Source: Beroe forskalii (taxonomy: Eukaryota > Ctenophora > Nuda > Beroida > Beroidae). From it: a stretch of DNA of 64,000 nt. Every line of letters starts with the position of its first letter. Positions within the stretch are counted from its first letter, which is position 1. The notes below the pieces were generated by a model that ran no database searches, was not told the DNA's origin, and saw nothing but the letters and a program-made list of their open reading frames with translations. The DNA lies in contig WFMF01000617.1 of assembly GCA_011033025.1 (NCBI GenBank), forward strand, positions 1-64,000. The letters are read 5' to 3'. Positions 19,085-30,540 of the stretch are shown here, piece after piece. The position numbers were made by a program, and so were the translations under genes.

Positions 19085-22000
19085 GGGGGGATTGTAGCCC
19101 AAAAAAAACCAAGCCCTACCCTATTTTTCGATTCTTGGGCTAGGTTTTTTTTTGGTTTTTTTTGGTTTTTTTAGGTTTTTTTGGGGTTACATTTTGGTCA
19201 TTTCTGGGGCTTTTTCCAATGAATTTTGACATAAAAATCTGTTGTTTTTGAACATAATTTTCACAGTCAGTGGCTTTTAAAGTTTATTTGGTGAATAGAA
19301 ACGGCTATTTTCACATTTTCAGAGCTTGAAGGGCTTAGGTATCACCTAACAGTAAAATGCACAATATTGCCTGACTAACTGGTGTCTCTTGCTGACTTAC
19401 TGGTGACTCTTGCCTCAGTGACTGGTGACCCATGCCAGACCCAGCTTGTAACTTTTGCCTAACTCACTGGTTCACTGGTGACTATGACCTGATCCAATGG
19501 GACCTCAAACCTGAGCGGCTGTGACTCCTGGCTGACATGCTGAGTGCTGTCCAGCTTTGCAACTCTTGCCTAATTCACTGTTGACTCTGACCTGACCAAC
19601 TAGGGCCTCTTTCTCTCTAGCCTGACTGAATTATGACTTTTGCCTGACCTATTGGCTTTTTGGTGACCTTTACCCGTTCCAGATGGCGATTCTTGCCTGA
19701 CCAAATTGTGACCCAAATTGTGACCAAGTTAGGCCTTTTGCCTGAATTCCTCAATGACTGGTGACTCCCCATTACCTGATCTCCTGGCGCCTCCTACTTG
19801 ACCTACTAGCGTCTCTCACCTGGCCTACTGACAACCTTAGCTGACCTAATAAGGAATCTTATCTGGCCTACTGGCGACTCTTACCTGGCCTAGTGACGCT
19901 TCTTATCTGACCTACTGACTAATCTTCTCTGACCTACTTGCGAATCTGACCTACTTTAATACTTTCGACCATTGCCTGACCATAGGGTGACAGCAGACAC
20001 TTACCTGTGACCCAGCTGGTACTTCTTGCCCTGATCCACTAGTAAAACTTAAATTAAAAGCTCAAATAGATATAACTGTTTTAGCCATTGGCGTCATGAT
20101 CCTGACCCACTAACGTATTCTGATCCTACACAGTCTACTAGCTTCTCCCTGATCCTACCTGACCTACTGGCGTCTCACAGTCCTACCTGACTAACTGGCA
20201 TATTCTGGACTGATCCTACCTGACTTACTGGTGTCTCCTGATCCAGCCTGACGTACTGGCATCTCCTGATACTACCTTACCTATTGGCTTGTCCTGATCC
20301 TACCTTACCTACTGGCGTCTCCAGTTCCTACCTGACCTATGACTGGCGTCTCCTGATCCTACCTGACCTACGGCTGGCGTCTCCTGATCCTACCTGCCCT
20401 ACTGGCGTTTCCTGATCCTACCTGAGCATCGTGATCCTACCTGACCTAATGGCTTCTGACCCCTACCTTACACAAATGCCTACTGGTGTCTGCTATCCTA
20501 CTTGATCTACTGGCGTCTTCGGTTCGTACCTGACCTATAACTGGCGTCTCCTGATCCTACCTGACCTATAGCTCGTGTCTCCTGATCCTACCTGACTTAC
20601 TGTGCACTGATGTCTCCTGATCCTATCAGACCTACTGGCGTCTTCTGATCCTACCTGACCTACTGGTGTCTCCTGAAGTCCTGATCCTACCTGACCTATT
20701 GGCATCTGGACTGATCCTATCTGACCCATTGGAGACTGGCGTCTCCTGATCCTACCTGACCTATAGCTCGTGTCTCCTGATCCTACCTGACTTACTGTGC
20801 ACTGATGTCTCCTGATCCTACCAGACCTACTGGCGTCTTCTGATCCTACCTGACCTACTGGTGTCTCTGATCCTACCTGACCTACTGGCATCTGGACTGA
20901 TCCTATCTGACCCATTGGAGACTGGCGTCTCCTGATCCTACCTGACCTATAGCTCGTGTCTCCTGGGATCTACCTGACTTACTGCACTGATGTCTCCTGA
21001 TCCTACCAGACCTACTGGCGTCTTCTGATCCTACCTGACCTACTGGCGTCTCCTGTTCCTACCTGACCTACTGGCATTTGGACTGGTCTATCTGACTCAT
21101 TTTGAAGGCAGCGTCTCCTGTTCCTACCTGAGCCTCCTAATCCTGCCTGACGTACTGGCATCTCCTGATCCCACCTTACCTATCAGCGTCTCCTGATCCT
21201 ACCTGACCTATGGCGTCTCATGATCCTACCTGACCTACAGCTGGCGTCTCCTGAGTCCTACCTGAGCATCGTGATCCTACCTGACCTAATGTCATCTTCT
21301 GATCCTACCGTACCTACTGGTGACTGCTATCCTACTTGATCTTCCCCAAGCGTGTCGGTTCCTACCTGACCTATAACTGGTGTCTCACAAGTCCTACCTT
21401 ATGACCCAGCTGGTACTTTTGGTATGACCCTGCTGACTCTTAGCTGATCAAGTAACCCACTGGTGATTCTGACGTGATATTCTGGCCGGATACCCTCTTA
21501 CATGAACCAGAAGCTGACTAGACCCTTGGCATCCTTTTCAGACTCACTTCTCCCAGTGTTAATTGCTCAATTATGACTTCACAGGATAGTTGGACACGTT
21601 CCATCAACAAGTCGACTCTCGCAAAGAAGCTGGTGGCACTTGCCTGTCCCTTTGCCACTCAGATGACTTTTTGACGGCTCGTGAAAGATATGCTGAGCAT
21701 CAATCAAGCCTTGCTGACTGATGAAGCCTTAATCATTGCTTGGTGACTAAGTGCCTACAAACTGGTCTTCTGGTGATCATTGGCTGACCTTTTGTCAATC
21801 ATAATTTAAGCAAGAATGCTAAATTGCTCTCATCTGGCCGACCTTCATCTGGTGACCTTCAACTGGTGCCTTATTTGGTCCTTTCTTGCCCCCTTGTGAC
21901 TCCCAGTTGACTCCCTGCAACACTTCTCTGGCCCTCTGGTGACACTAGTCTGACCTTCTCATGAAGCCTTATCTCGCCCTGAGATGCGATGTAACACTTG

Positions 22001-22504
22001 GTGAATCCTTGGCCCTTCGTCATCCGGCCCTGGTGAACCAAGGACGACTAAGAAAGAACCCTCAGGTCTTGAATAACTTCAGTAGTAATGGTGGCCAGCG
22101 CTCTTGTTTAGACCAGTATGGCCTGATTCGACACCTTTTGATCCTTTACTGTTCCTCTCTAATCACTGTTGGACCCAAGGTCCCGTGCTATCTCATGATT
22201 TTCCGTTGTACCTTATCAAAAAGCACTGAGGGCTCTTAAAATGCTTCTCAAATGCTAATAAAGTCCTTAAAATAGTGATTTAAGCCATCTGTAATTATTG
22301 AAAACCATTGACTATCAATAAGAATATGTAAATAACACAAATAACACATTGGTGTGAAATGTCCAAAAAGTTCAAAAAATCAAACCCAAAAAAAACCAAA
22401 AAAAACCAAAAAAAACCATAAAAAACCAAAAAAACCAAGCCCTACCCCAAATTTGGGATCTTGGGCTTGGTTTTTTTTGGTTTTTTTTGGGCTACAATCC
22501 CCCC
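19085..22504. mobile_element. 3.4-kb TIR element filled with satellite-like DNA
   Basis: Left end GGGGGGATTGTAGCCCAAAA is inverted at the right end (TTTTGGGCTACAATCCCCCC). GATGTT on both sides (19079-19084 and 22505-22510) is a 6-bp target duplication. Each end also contains its own foldback arms: CCAAGCCCTACCC next to CTTGGGCT, with A-run and T-run arms. No transposase ORF is visible inside, so it is non-autonomous. The interior is degenerate tandem sequence. Confidence 0.75.
19370..21960 (+). repeat. Degenerate tandem array with higher-order repeat, inside the TIR element
   Basis: A unit of about 28 bp, approximately GATCCTACCTGACCTACTGG plus CGTCTCCT, is sharpest at 20100-21420 and decays into CTGACCTACTGGTGACTCTT-like copies towards both sides. 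A higher-order period of about 185-196 bp is visible from the variant CTATAGCTCGTG at about 20566, 20761 and 20947. Confidence 0.85.
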
Positions 22505-22835
22505 GATGTTATCAAATGTCTATTTCACAAACAACATAGATTACTTCTTACTACTTTAGCATCTTACCCTTGAACACTATCCTGAGTCATTTTTGGGGTG
22601 CTCTTAAATCGCATTATACATAAATGATCGATTCAGAAGACTATGAATCAAAGAAATTAAGTATAAAAACTGAAGAGAAGGTCATTATATCAGTTGATGG
22701 AACAACCAACATAATAAGCAGATTATTAAGAATTGAAGTTGGCAATCAAAGAATATAATGATATGTGGCGGCTACTCTCGTGAACTGGAGAAATATAAAT
22801 TACACAAACCAGACTGAAAAGAAACACGTTTAATA

Positions 22836-23648
22836 TTATAATAAAAGATTCTGGGAGCAGCAGCTGATCATTTTAAACGCGCTTATTATGGGAACAAAGA
22901 CATCTAAGACAAATTCCTGGAAAGTTAGAAGTATGGAATTATGAAACAAAGAAAATATGACAAATTGAATGGCACACGTCAATAATAAAGTTAGAAGAGA
23001 GGCGAAGTTTCCCTTCTCAGTGTTACAATGTGATCCAACTTTAAGCTTCATGGAAACATCCACGTGAAACTCGTTGCCATGGTGGCGGTAGTATGTCAGT
23101 GGCAATTAGGACGGTGCCTAACGTACCCAAACGCATTGTCACCTCATTTGCTTACCTTTTTGGAGAGGTGGTTTATCTTTTCATGGTTGTGTAAAAATTG
23201 AGGTCGCTTGGAAGTGGCATGTCTCTTTCTACGCTAAAACAATGCATTTCAAGCATTGTTCCCTGGTAAGACAATAGCCCTTTGAGTTGGTTTAGGGCAA
23301 GAAAAATGGTGTTAAGGTTTTCATTAGAACTAAGATAGCCATTAGCCGGATCATAGTTCCGGCTATTGCCTACCTGTAAGTTAAAATTCAGTGAAGCTGG
23401 TTTAATTGGACCTGAAGTGAGGAGAGACACCAACTTCAACCATGATGACTGATCTGGCACAGTTTGTAACCTAGGAACTCTATGAATAGTAATAGAAAGT
23501 AGCTGCACGTTTGGATCTGATGGGCGATGTCTTTGTCACTCATCCGAAGTAAATGGTCCCAGATTGCTTTGTTAATCGTGATGCCCTGGTACAATTGTCT
23601 TGTAAATGGAATCTTTGTTGAATAAAATATGTGGCATTGTGGCACCAC
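22836..23648 (-). other. Possible exons of an unrecognised gene on -
   Basis: Protein-like - strand stretches: 23520-23648 (TRQLYQGITINKAIWDHLLR), 23173-23500 (VPRLQTVPDQSSWLKLVSLL and NLNTIFLALNQLKGLLSYQG) and 22836-23105 (EFHVDVSMKLKVGSHCNTEK). Candidate splice sites (AACTTACAG|GTAGGC near 23373; AAAAAG|GTAAGC near 23156) exist, but I could not make one consistent frame. No family recognised. The same region appears again in garbled form after 23790. Confidence 0.3.
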
Positions 23649-23789
23649 TCACCCCTCTATTTCCCCTCTATATTTCAGTTGACATGGCTGATAGCAGCAA
23701 CTCCCACTCACCCCTCTATTACCCCTCCATTACCCCTCTATCACCCTTCCAATACTCACCTCTATTACCCCTCTATATTTCAGTTGACA

Positions 23790-26200
23790 TGGGGGGCCCT
23801 TTTTTTGGGGAACGGGAAAATATAATTTTAAAAGAACCAACTGGGAAACACTTTAATTTATAATAAAAAGATTTTGGGTTAAAAGCTTGGCTTTTTTAAA
23901 ATTTTTTATGGAAAAAAAATCTAAGAAAATTTGAAAAAAAGAAAATTTTTTAAAAAAAAAAATAAATTTAAAAATTTTGGGGGGCAAAAAAAATTGGGAA
24001 GGGGTTTTCCCTTCAAAGGTTAAAAGGGATCAAAAAAAGTTCGGCTTATTAAATGTAGGGGGTTTTAATTAAATAGGAGGGCCCCAAATCCCAAACACAT
24101 TTTTGTTTTTTTGAGGGGACCAGTTTGAAAAACCAGGGAACTCTTTTTAAATAAAAGAGCCCGGGGAAACGTTTGGTTGGGGGGGAAAAAAAAGGGTTTT
24201 GTATAAACAAGTAAAATTGGTATTTCCCCCCAAATTTTTTAAAGTTTTAATTGCTTGAAAGAACCCTTTAATTTTTTAATGTCTTTGAATGGGAATTTTA
24301 AATGAATAAAATAGGCATTTATTGGGGGTTTTTTCCCCCACAAAAAAAACCCCTTCTTTTTTCTTTTTTAATTTCTTGAAAATTTTGGGGAAAAAATTTT
24401 AAAAAAAATTTTATCTTTTCCCCTTTCCCCTTATATCACCTCTATTCCCCCTCTATATTTATTTAATGGCTGACCAACTCCAGGTCTTTACATTAAAGGG
24501 GAAAACACACGTCATAGGGGGGCCCGGGGGGGGGGCCCCGGGGAGACCCCAAACTCTGGTTATAATGAGGGTAGTGGTGGTGAAGGGGGAAAGTTCGGTT
24601 CGATGGGGAAATCCATTGGACTTCAGGTAAAAATTTAAAATTTAAAAACCGTTTGAATTAAAAAAAGGCATTTTGTTCTATTTTGTTTATTTTAACAAAG
24701 CAACTACCCCCCCCGTTTAACCAATCAAATACAGTTATCCCCCAAATTTCCCCCTTCCTCCCCCCAAATAAATAAGGGAGACAAAACCCCCCGAAAAGGA
24801 TTGTGATGACCCCCCCCTGACGTCAAAATATGCTCACTTACCTCTGGTCGGGGAGACTTTCTTTTCTTCCAAAACACCTTAAAAACAAAAATTTTCGTCT
24901 CTTTCTTTAAAAATCCCCCATCAAACCTTCTTAAAATTTTTTTACCGTTTTACTCTATTTTTAATTATTTCCCCAACGGGGGAAAAATTATGTTTTTATG
25001 TATAAGGCGAAGAGAAAAGGGGGGTGGGCCCGAATTATAAATTTAAAATTAAAAATTTCCCCCGGTTTAAATGCAAAGGTGATTCCCTTTTGAAACCCCA
25101 AGGGAAACCAATTTTTTCATTTTAAATTTTGAAACCAATTTTAAATTAATTTCAACCCCCAAATTTTTGCCCGGGCCTTACTTTTTGGAAAACTTTTTTT
25201 TATTTAAAAGGGAAATTGAAGGTCCAGGCCTTGAGCCCAAATAGGATTCACTATTTCAAATCATGATATTGATCGGCAGTCCCAGCTTTTGCTTTTTAAA
25301 AGCGTTATTACGGAGGGCTGAAGGGAAGGGGTGTTTTTTTGGTAAGGAAAAAATTTCCCCAAAAAGGTTAAAAAGAGGGGGTCCCCCGTGAGCCTGAGAC
25401 CAAATTTATTTTTTTCAATGTTTTTTTGGGTTTTCTGTTGGGGTTTTAGGTTGTTTGCTTAAAGTAGGGGTGACCCTTTGCTTTTTGTTTCATTACTTTA
25501 AAAATATTAAGTTTAACCCTTTAAACTTGGTTTTTCGATTTTTCTATTATTTTGGGCTGATAATGAAAAAGCTGTTTTATATCAAATGATTAAAATCTTT
25601 TTTGGGAATTTTTAAAACCCCACTGCTTCTGTAGAAATATAACCCCGGTTTGATCCTTAAAAATTCAATTTTCCCAAAATTAAGGGGAAAATTAGATTGT
25701 CAAATTTTGGGGTTTAAAGGAAAACCATAGGTTTTTTTTTTTTAAACATTTATCACCCCAAATCGGGATTTATCAATTCCCCCCATTTACAAAATTTTTG
25801 GGTAATTTGATGTAAAAAGAGATTTAAAAAAAAGAGCTGTTAAAAATTTATTTTTCTGATCATTTGAATAATAGAAATTATTATTTGTTTTAAAGTTCAA
25901 AGGTTTATAATAAACCCCAAAGGTTTTTATTTTTTTTCAATTCCCTCTCCCCGTTAAATTTATTTAAAAAAAAAAGTTCTTATTTTTTCATTACCTTTAG
26001 AGTCAGTTGCTTTTTAAGGTGATATCCTGGTTAAAGTTTTGATGATATATAATTTTTTGAATTTTTTAAATGTTATAAAATTAAATTTTTTGGGGCAGAA
26101 GTGAAGGTTTTTAATACTTGAAACCCCCCCAACCCCCCCGGGCAAAAAATCATTTTTTCAAAAAATTTTTAGTTTTTTTTAAGGGAAAATTTGTCCCGGA
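23790..26200. other. Homopolymer-smeared block, probable low-quality gap fill
   Basis: Runs of 4-9 identical bases of all four types are dense here and not elsewhere. It tracks 22786-23700 in garbled form: TTATAATAAAAGATTCTGGG becomes TTATAATAAAAAGATTTTGG, CATCTAAGACAAATTCC becomes AATCTAAGAAAATTTG, and the CCCTCTATATTT...ATGGCTGA stretch recurs near 24448. I see no reliable gene in it. Confidence 0.75.
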
Positions 26201-26867
26201 AAATTTAAAAAAGCATATTGAGGCACGACTCACGATATTTATATATCCTTATTCATCCCCAGAGAATCATCGTATTGTTCTGTCAAGGGAATCTTGGCTT
26301 AACTTTTGTTGAAATTCTTGAATTGAGAATGATAAATCTGATTGAATATTTGAGCTGAGTTTTTTTGTAAGCTGTTTCTATTGAAGTTGTGTTGTTGTCA
26401 AGTGCCAGATTATTGCCATCATGAAATCTTGGCCCACAGAGTTATTGAAAGTGTTGTATGTACATATTTATTTTGCGAATGTGCTGTTATTTAATGTACA
26501 TATCCAAAATTTTCAACAACATTCCGCTTAACATTTTCTAGATTTATTGGAATCGAAAAAAGAAAGCTACGTTGCCACGCGTGGCAAAACACGTGGTTTC
26601 CATGTTTTAAATCGAATTTTTTCCGTTTCAAAGTTGTAAAAAGTTGGTAGTATTAGGCACTTCAAAACTGAAATTGGCGCGCGCATCGCGCGCGTTTTTG
26701 TGCTTTGTTAATAAACTATCCATCATATCGCATCGTCACAAAATCGATTTGGATTTATTCATGAATAGGTCTGGCCATTGAGAAAATGACTAGCAGAATA
26801 ATGAGTGCAAAAATATGTCAACACAGTCATCCATACTTCGAAAAATGAATTTTTTGGAATTTCCTAT

Positions 26868-27173
26868 GGGGCCATCCATAAAGGACGTCCGCAATGAGGG
26901 CAGAGGGGGGAGTCTGGCCACTGCGGACGTTGGGGGAGGGGGTGCTTGGCCAAATGCGGACGTCCGCAATTCATGGAAATTTTGGGCGATTTGACGGCTA
27001 TTTCACTAGAAAATCATGGAATTTCGGGGCCAACAATTATGACCTAAAAGATTTTGAAGAAAATTTCGGACGTCCGGGGGGAGGAGGGGTTTCTGGATTG
27101 CGGACAAGGGGGGAGCTGGAGGGAGGGGTCTGAAATGGCCGAAATTTTGCGGACGTCCTTTATGGATGGCCCC
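26868..27173. mobile_element. 306-bp MITE with 27-bp perfect inverted ends
   Basis: The left end GGGGCCATCCATAAAGGACG (27 bp in all, to 26894) is exactly inverted at 27147-27173. TAT on both sides (26865-26867, 27174-27176) is a 3-bp target duplication. GGACGTCCG motifs recur inside. The G-rich arms and short duplication fit a small DNA transposon; superfamily not assigned. Confidence 0.85.
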
Positions 27174-27237
27174 TATCGCTCGTTTCACCATTGCTCAAAG
27201 GTGACGTCCAAATGTGGGACGTTGCGCCGCGCACAAT

Positions 27238-27352
27238 TCCTAAGCCCGCAGCATAAGGGCAGTGCGCGCGCGCATCGCTTCCCTACGTAGAAGCGCGAGC
27301 GCGCAATTGCAACTGCAACGCAAACATGAACAGAGATATACCTGTTTAGCAA
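27238..27352 (+). repeat. CG-rich dispersed repeat, copy 3
   Basis: Same family more than 26 kb away: TTCCTAAGCCCGCAGCATAA at the start, ATCGCTTCC/GAAGCGCG inside, and GAGATATACCTGTTTAGC at the end. The wide spacing shows this is a dispersed family. Confidence 0.65.
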
Positions 27353-27479
27353 GCCGCGCGAGGGTAGGGTCACATCCAACATACGACTATTGGGGCTTAG
27401 CTTCATCTAACCAGAAGTGAAACGATGGCGGCGCGCGCAAAATTAAAAGAGGGTAAAATAATATTTGGGCTTAAGCATT

Positions 27480-27549
27480 TTGCCCTAACCAGGACCCTGG
27501 TTACGCGCACGGAGTGCGCGGCGCGGCGCGACGCCCCTGGTTAGGGGAA
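27480..27549 (-). mobile_element. Tiny TIR element (MITE), copy 2
   Basis: A 70-bp element in the opposite orientation to the copy at 473-546: TTGCCCTAACCAGG at the left and CCTGGTTAGGGGAA at the right. TTAAGCATT flanks it on both sides (27471-27479, 27550-27558) as a perfect 9-bp target duplication. An internally reduced relative may lie at 912-957 (TTCCCC...AGGGCAA). Confidence 0.75.
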
Positions 27550-28384
27550 TTAAGCATTAAGAAATCTTTAACAACGCTATCCCAAGCGCAAGCTAGAGCT
27601 GCTTCAAGGCTGCGCTTGTGTCAGCGAGAGAGACAACGTCTGACAAGCAACCGGGGAATGCACGCGCCGCGCATGCAAAAATTAAAACATTAAAGCAAGT
27701 TAGAATTATATGGACCGACTTGCGTGTGAGAATGTTTTGGAAACTGTCTGATGTCACGTCCGTCTGGGAGTCTTTTAGTCTGATTGGTATATAATGATAC
27801 TGTGATTTTTCCTCAGCTCTTTTGGTATGTGACTGTGTGCTACTGTGTTGTTACCAGACATTGTCTGGCAAAAGTAAGTTTATCTTAACTATGTATATTC
27901 TCAGCTTCATGTATATATTTCAAATTTCAATTTGTTGTTTTGTAATTGAGTATTTCAGAGTCATATGAAAAGGGCCTATGCATTGATACATAGGATGTTT
28001 TGAATGGCTTAAGAGTTCTCAGATACTTAGATAACAATATATCATGGACCATGGTTATGAGAATGCCTCATGAAACTTCCACCATGAACACCATTTGTAC
28101 AGCCATGATACTGTATAAATGCATGGTGCCATGCTACTCGGAAATTTCATAATAATTTTCAGCTTTCCAACTTGACTCCTATGTTACATTATTTTCACCA
28201 TTATTTGTTGGTCAATCAAGTATCTCCTAAACTCCACAGTGCTTTGAATTTTTTTCATCACCTCCAAACTCCCCATTCCCCATTTGATCATGTTTCAGTT
28301 TTCCTGTTTCTGTTTTTTACGGTGCAGTGATTAAAGTTTCAGATCCTAGTGTCACATCTCCATGGGCCTTTAATTTTTAAATCA

Positions 28385-28612
28385 TAAAGGAAACTTTCTT
28401 CTAGACATCAATTTGCAAGACTTTTCTCCAACTCCGTACTTGGACACCAGCATGACCCCTTTAGGTAATGCAATGTTTAGAGCAGTAGGATCTAAGTGAG
28501 TCACCAAGATGAGTGGTGTGCATGCATCATCAGTCCAAACCCTACCAGTATGGGTACCCCATGGACTTCTTTCCTTGAAGCCACTGAAAGTTTGCATAAA
28601 ATCATGGACCAT
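28385..28612 (-). CDS. Fragment of an uncharacterised dispersed protein-coding sequence
   Basis: Protein-like - strand frame with WGTHTGRVWTDDACTPLILV, THLDPTALNIALPKG and SKYGVGEKSCKLMSRRKFPL before the stop. The same coding sequence, broken by stops, lies at about 2660-2825, where upstream YHGT is also readable. I do not recognise the family. Two copies suggest a transposon or a retro-copied gene. No upstream exon was found. Confidence 0.35.
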
Positions 28613-28791
28613 ATACTCTATGAATAAAACAGCATTTGTAACAACTTGTAATTACAACCAAATTGTAACTTTCATTTTATTTGAGTATGATGTAAAACAT
28701 AGTGACAGCTCTCTTCAATTCAGTGATCATTCAACTGAGTACAACGTTTGACCAGGTAACTTTTTTATTTATTTTAGCTCCTGTGTTGCAC

Positions 28792-29002
28792 GGACAGAAC
28801 ACCACCTGGACAAAATGCCACCTGGACAAGAAAGCACCTTAGAGCACAAATTGTGCAAAAGGGATACTCATGCATAATCCTGTGACACAATTTCAAGGTT
28901 AGGGCAAGGAAGTATGGTCTGCACGAGCATTCCTAATTCGCAATATGTGCTCTAAGGTGGTGTTATGTCTGGGTGGCATTTTGTCTGGGTGGTGCTATGT
29001 CC
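28792..29002. mobile_element. 211-bp hairpin MITE with long imperfect inverted ends
   Basis: GGACAGAACACCACCTGGAC at the left is inverted in GTCTGGGTGGTGCTATGTCC at the right, and the pairing continues through AAAATGCCACC to CACCTTAGAGCACA (about 60 bp each side). No ORF. No clear target duplication. Confidence 0.8.
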
Positions 29003-29112
29003 TACTATCGCTAACATGTTTTTACACAAACTGTAAAAAAATTGTAAAGGGGCTGACATTCAAGTTTATTATTTTTATCTTAAAGAATAGCACCTAAGCT
29101 GATGCCACCCAT

Positions 29113-29760
29113 GAATTTTCTAAAGGGGGGGGGGGTTTCACTGTCCCAATTGTCCCAAACTCAAGAAAAAGTGGATTGGGACAGGGACAATTGGGACAAA
29201 TGGGACATTTGGGACAAATGGGACAATTGGGGACAAATGGGACCAGACAAATGGAACAAATGGGACTCAAAAAGTGAATTCGGACTGGGACAATTGGGAC
29301 ATTTGGGACAAATGGGACAATTGGGACAAATGTGACAGAGAAAATGGAACAATGGGACCAAAAGTGAATGGACTGGGACAAATGGGGCATTTGGGGACAA
29401 ATGGGACATTTGGGACAATTGGGAATAAAAGTGAGAGACAACTGGGGCTCAAATGATTGGGTTTTTGAGTGGCAGTTTAGTGTTTTTGTCCCAAAGCCTG
29501 TTACATAGCGGCACACAACCAAAACTCGTACTTATTAGCATAGTAGTATGAATATAACTTTTATTTCAATGATAGAAAAACATTGATCAATGTTAAAATG
29601 ATAGATGGCTGATTTTTTCAACTTTTCGATTGTCCCAATTGTCCCAAATGTCCCAGTTGTCCCAATTGTCCCAAAAACCAGTCCCAAACTCAAAAAAAAG
29701 TAAATTGGGACAGGGACAATTGGGACAATTGGGACAGTGACACTCCCCCCTCTAAAATTC
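29113..29760. mobile_element. 648-bp foldback element filled with a GGGACAATT-type repeat
   Basis: Left end GAATTTTCTAAAGG plus a G run, then CACTGTCCCAATTGTCCCA; right end has the inverse (GGGACAATTGGGACAGTGAC, a C run, CTCTAAAATTC). Between them GGGACAATTGGGACAAATGG units fill 29175-29445, with inverted TGTCCCAATTGTCCC units at 29627-29680. The ORFs here on both strands are repeat artefacts. Confidence 0.7.
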
Positions 29761-30145
29761 TTAAAATTGTTAAATATATTAATTTTCATGGATTGTAGTT
29801 TATCTTGTTTATAACCCTGCACTCCTACCCATACAGTACCACACCCATTATGAACAGATACTAAGCCAATCACTTATGTTAGCAAGTTTATCTACCCTTG
29901 CAATTCAAGAATTGTGACATAGATGTTGACAACTATCCATACTGATCTCATGATGAACTACTATTTAGGTGCATCTGAAGTATTAGTTAGAACCAATTGT
30001 CATGTAAGTAAGCAGGTTTACTGTTTAGTGGATTGATGTGTGGGCATCTCATGTGTGATTAGCTTTCATCAAAATGACTTCCATGCTATTTCAGAATTTC
30101 AGCTGAGTGTGTGTATCGTGTGTGTGAGTGAGTGCATGTATCACT

Positions 30146-30520
30146 ATGAATGGAGGTGGGGGTATCAGATCTGCTTCCTCTGAAAGTACAAGGCATCCTT
30201 CCTTTCATAGCAATACCTTCAAAAGAAGGCCACTCATGAAACGAGCTAATAGTTATAGCTCTAGTGACACGACATCTTCCTATCAAGAAGCTGCTCGGAA
30301 ACGGGCAGAAGAGAAGAGAAGAGCTGACTTGGAGCATCTAAAGAAGGTCAGGAGAAAGAAAGCTCTCAGCAGGGGATTGGAGTTTGATCCAGAGTTGATG
30401 CGGCCATGCTCTGAACAACCATCCTCTGTCTTGGATGGCTTCTTTCCTGAAGATATGATGACAGGGGCTAGGAGGAGGAGTGAGCAAAGGTGTGGTGTGT
30501 CTGAGCATCAAGAGATCTGA
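30146..30520 (+). CDS. Unrecognised basic, coiled-coil-like protein (possibly a last exon)
   Basis: 124 codons starting MNGGGGIRSASSESTRHPSF. The middle is a basic helix (SYQEAARKRAEEKRRADLEH, LKKVRRKKAL), followed by GLEFDPELMRPCSEQPSSVL and DGFFPEDMM. The in-frame ATG at 30128 lies in GT-rich sequence, so I prefer 30146. AG sites at about 30093-30101 (GCTATTTCAG, AATTTCAG) could mark a last exon. AT-rich 3' sequence follows. Codon use and composition look coding. Family not recognised. Confidence 0.45.
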   Translation: MNGGGGIRSASSESTRHPSFHSNTFKRRPLMKRANSYSSSDTTSSYQEAARKRAEEKRRADLEHLKKVRRKKALSRGLEFDPELMRPCSEQPSSVLDGFFPEDMMTGARRRSEQRCGVSEHQEI

Positions 30521-30540
30521 TTGAATTATAATATTCTTAA

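Noticed and set aside
20535..20915. A 126-codon - strand ORF with GQVGSE repeats
   Set aside because: It is a repeat translation inside the TIR element.
26118..26312. ORF of 64 codons
   Set aside because: It starts in the homopolymer-smeared block, where the sequence is unreliable.
29094..29522. Pro/Cys-rich ORFs on - and Trp-Asp ORFs on +
   Set aside because: They are translations of the GGGACAATT-type repeat in the foldback element.
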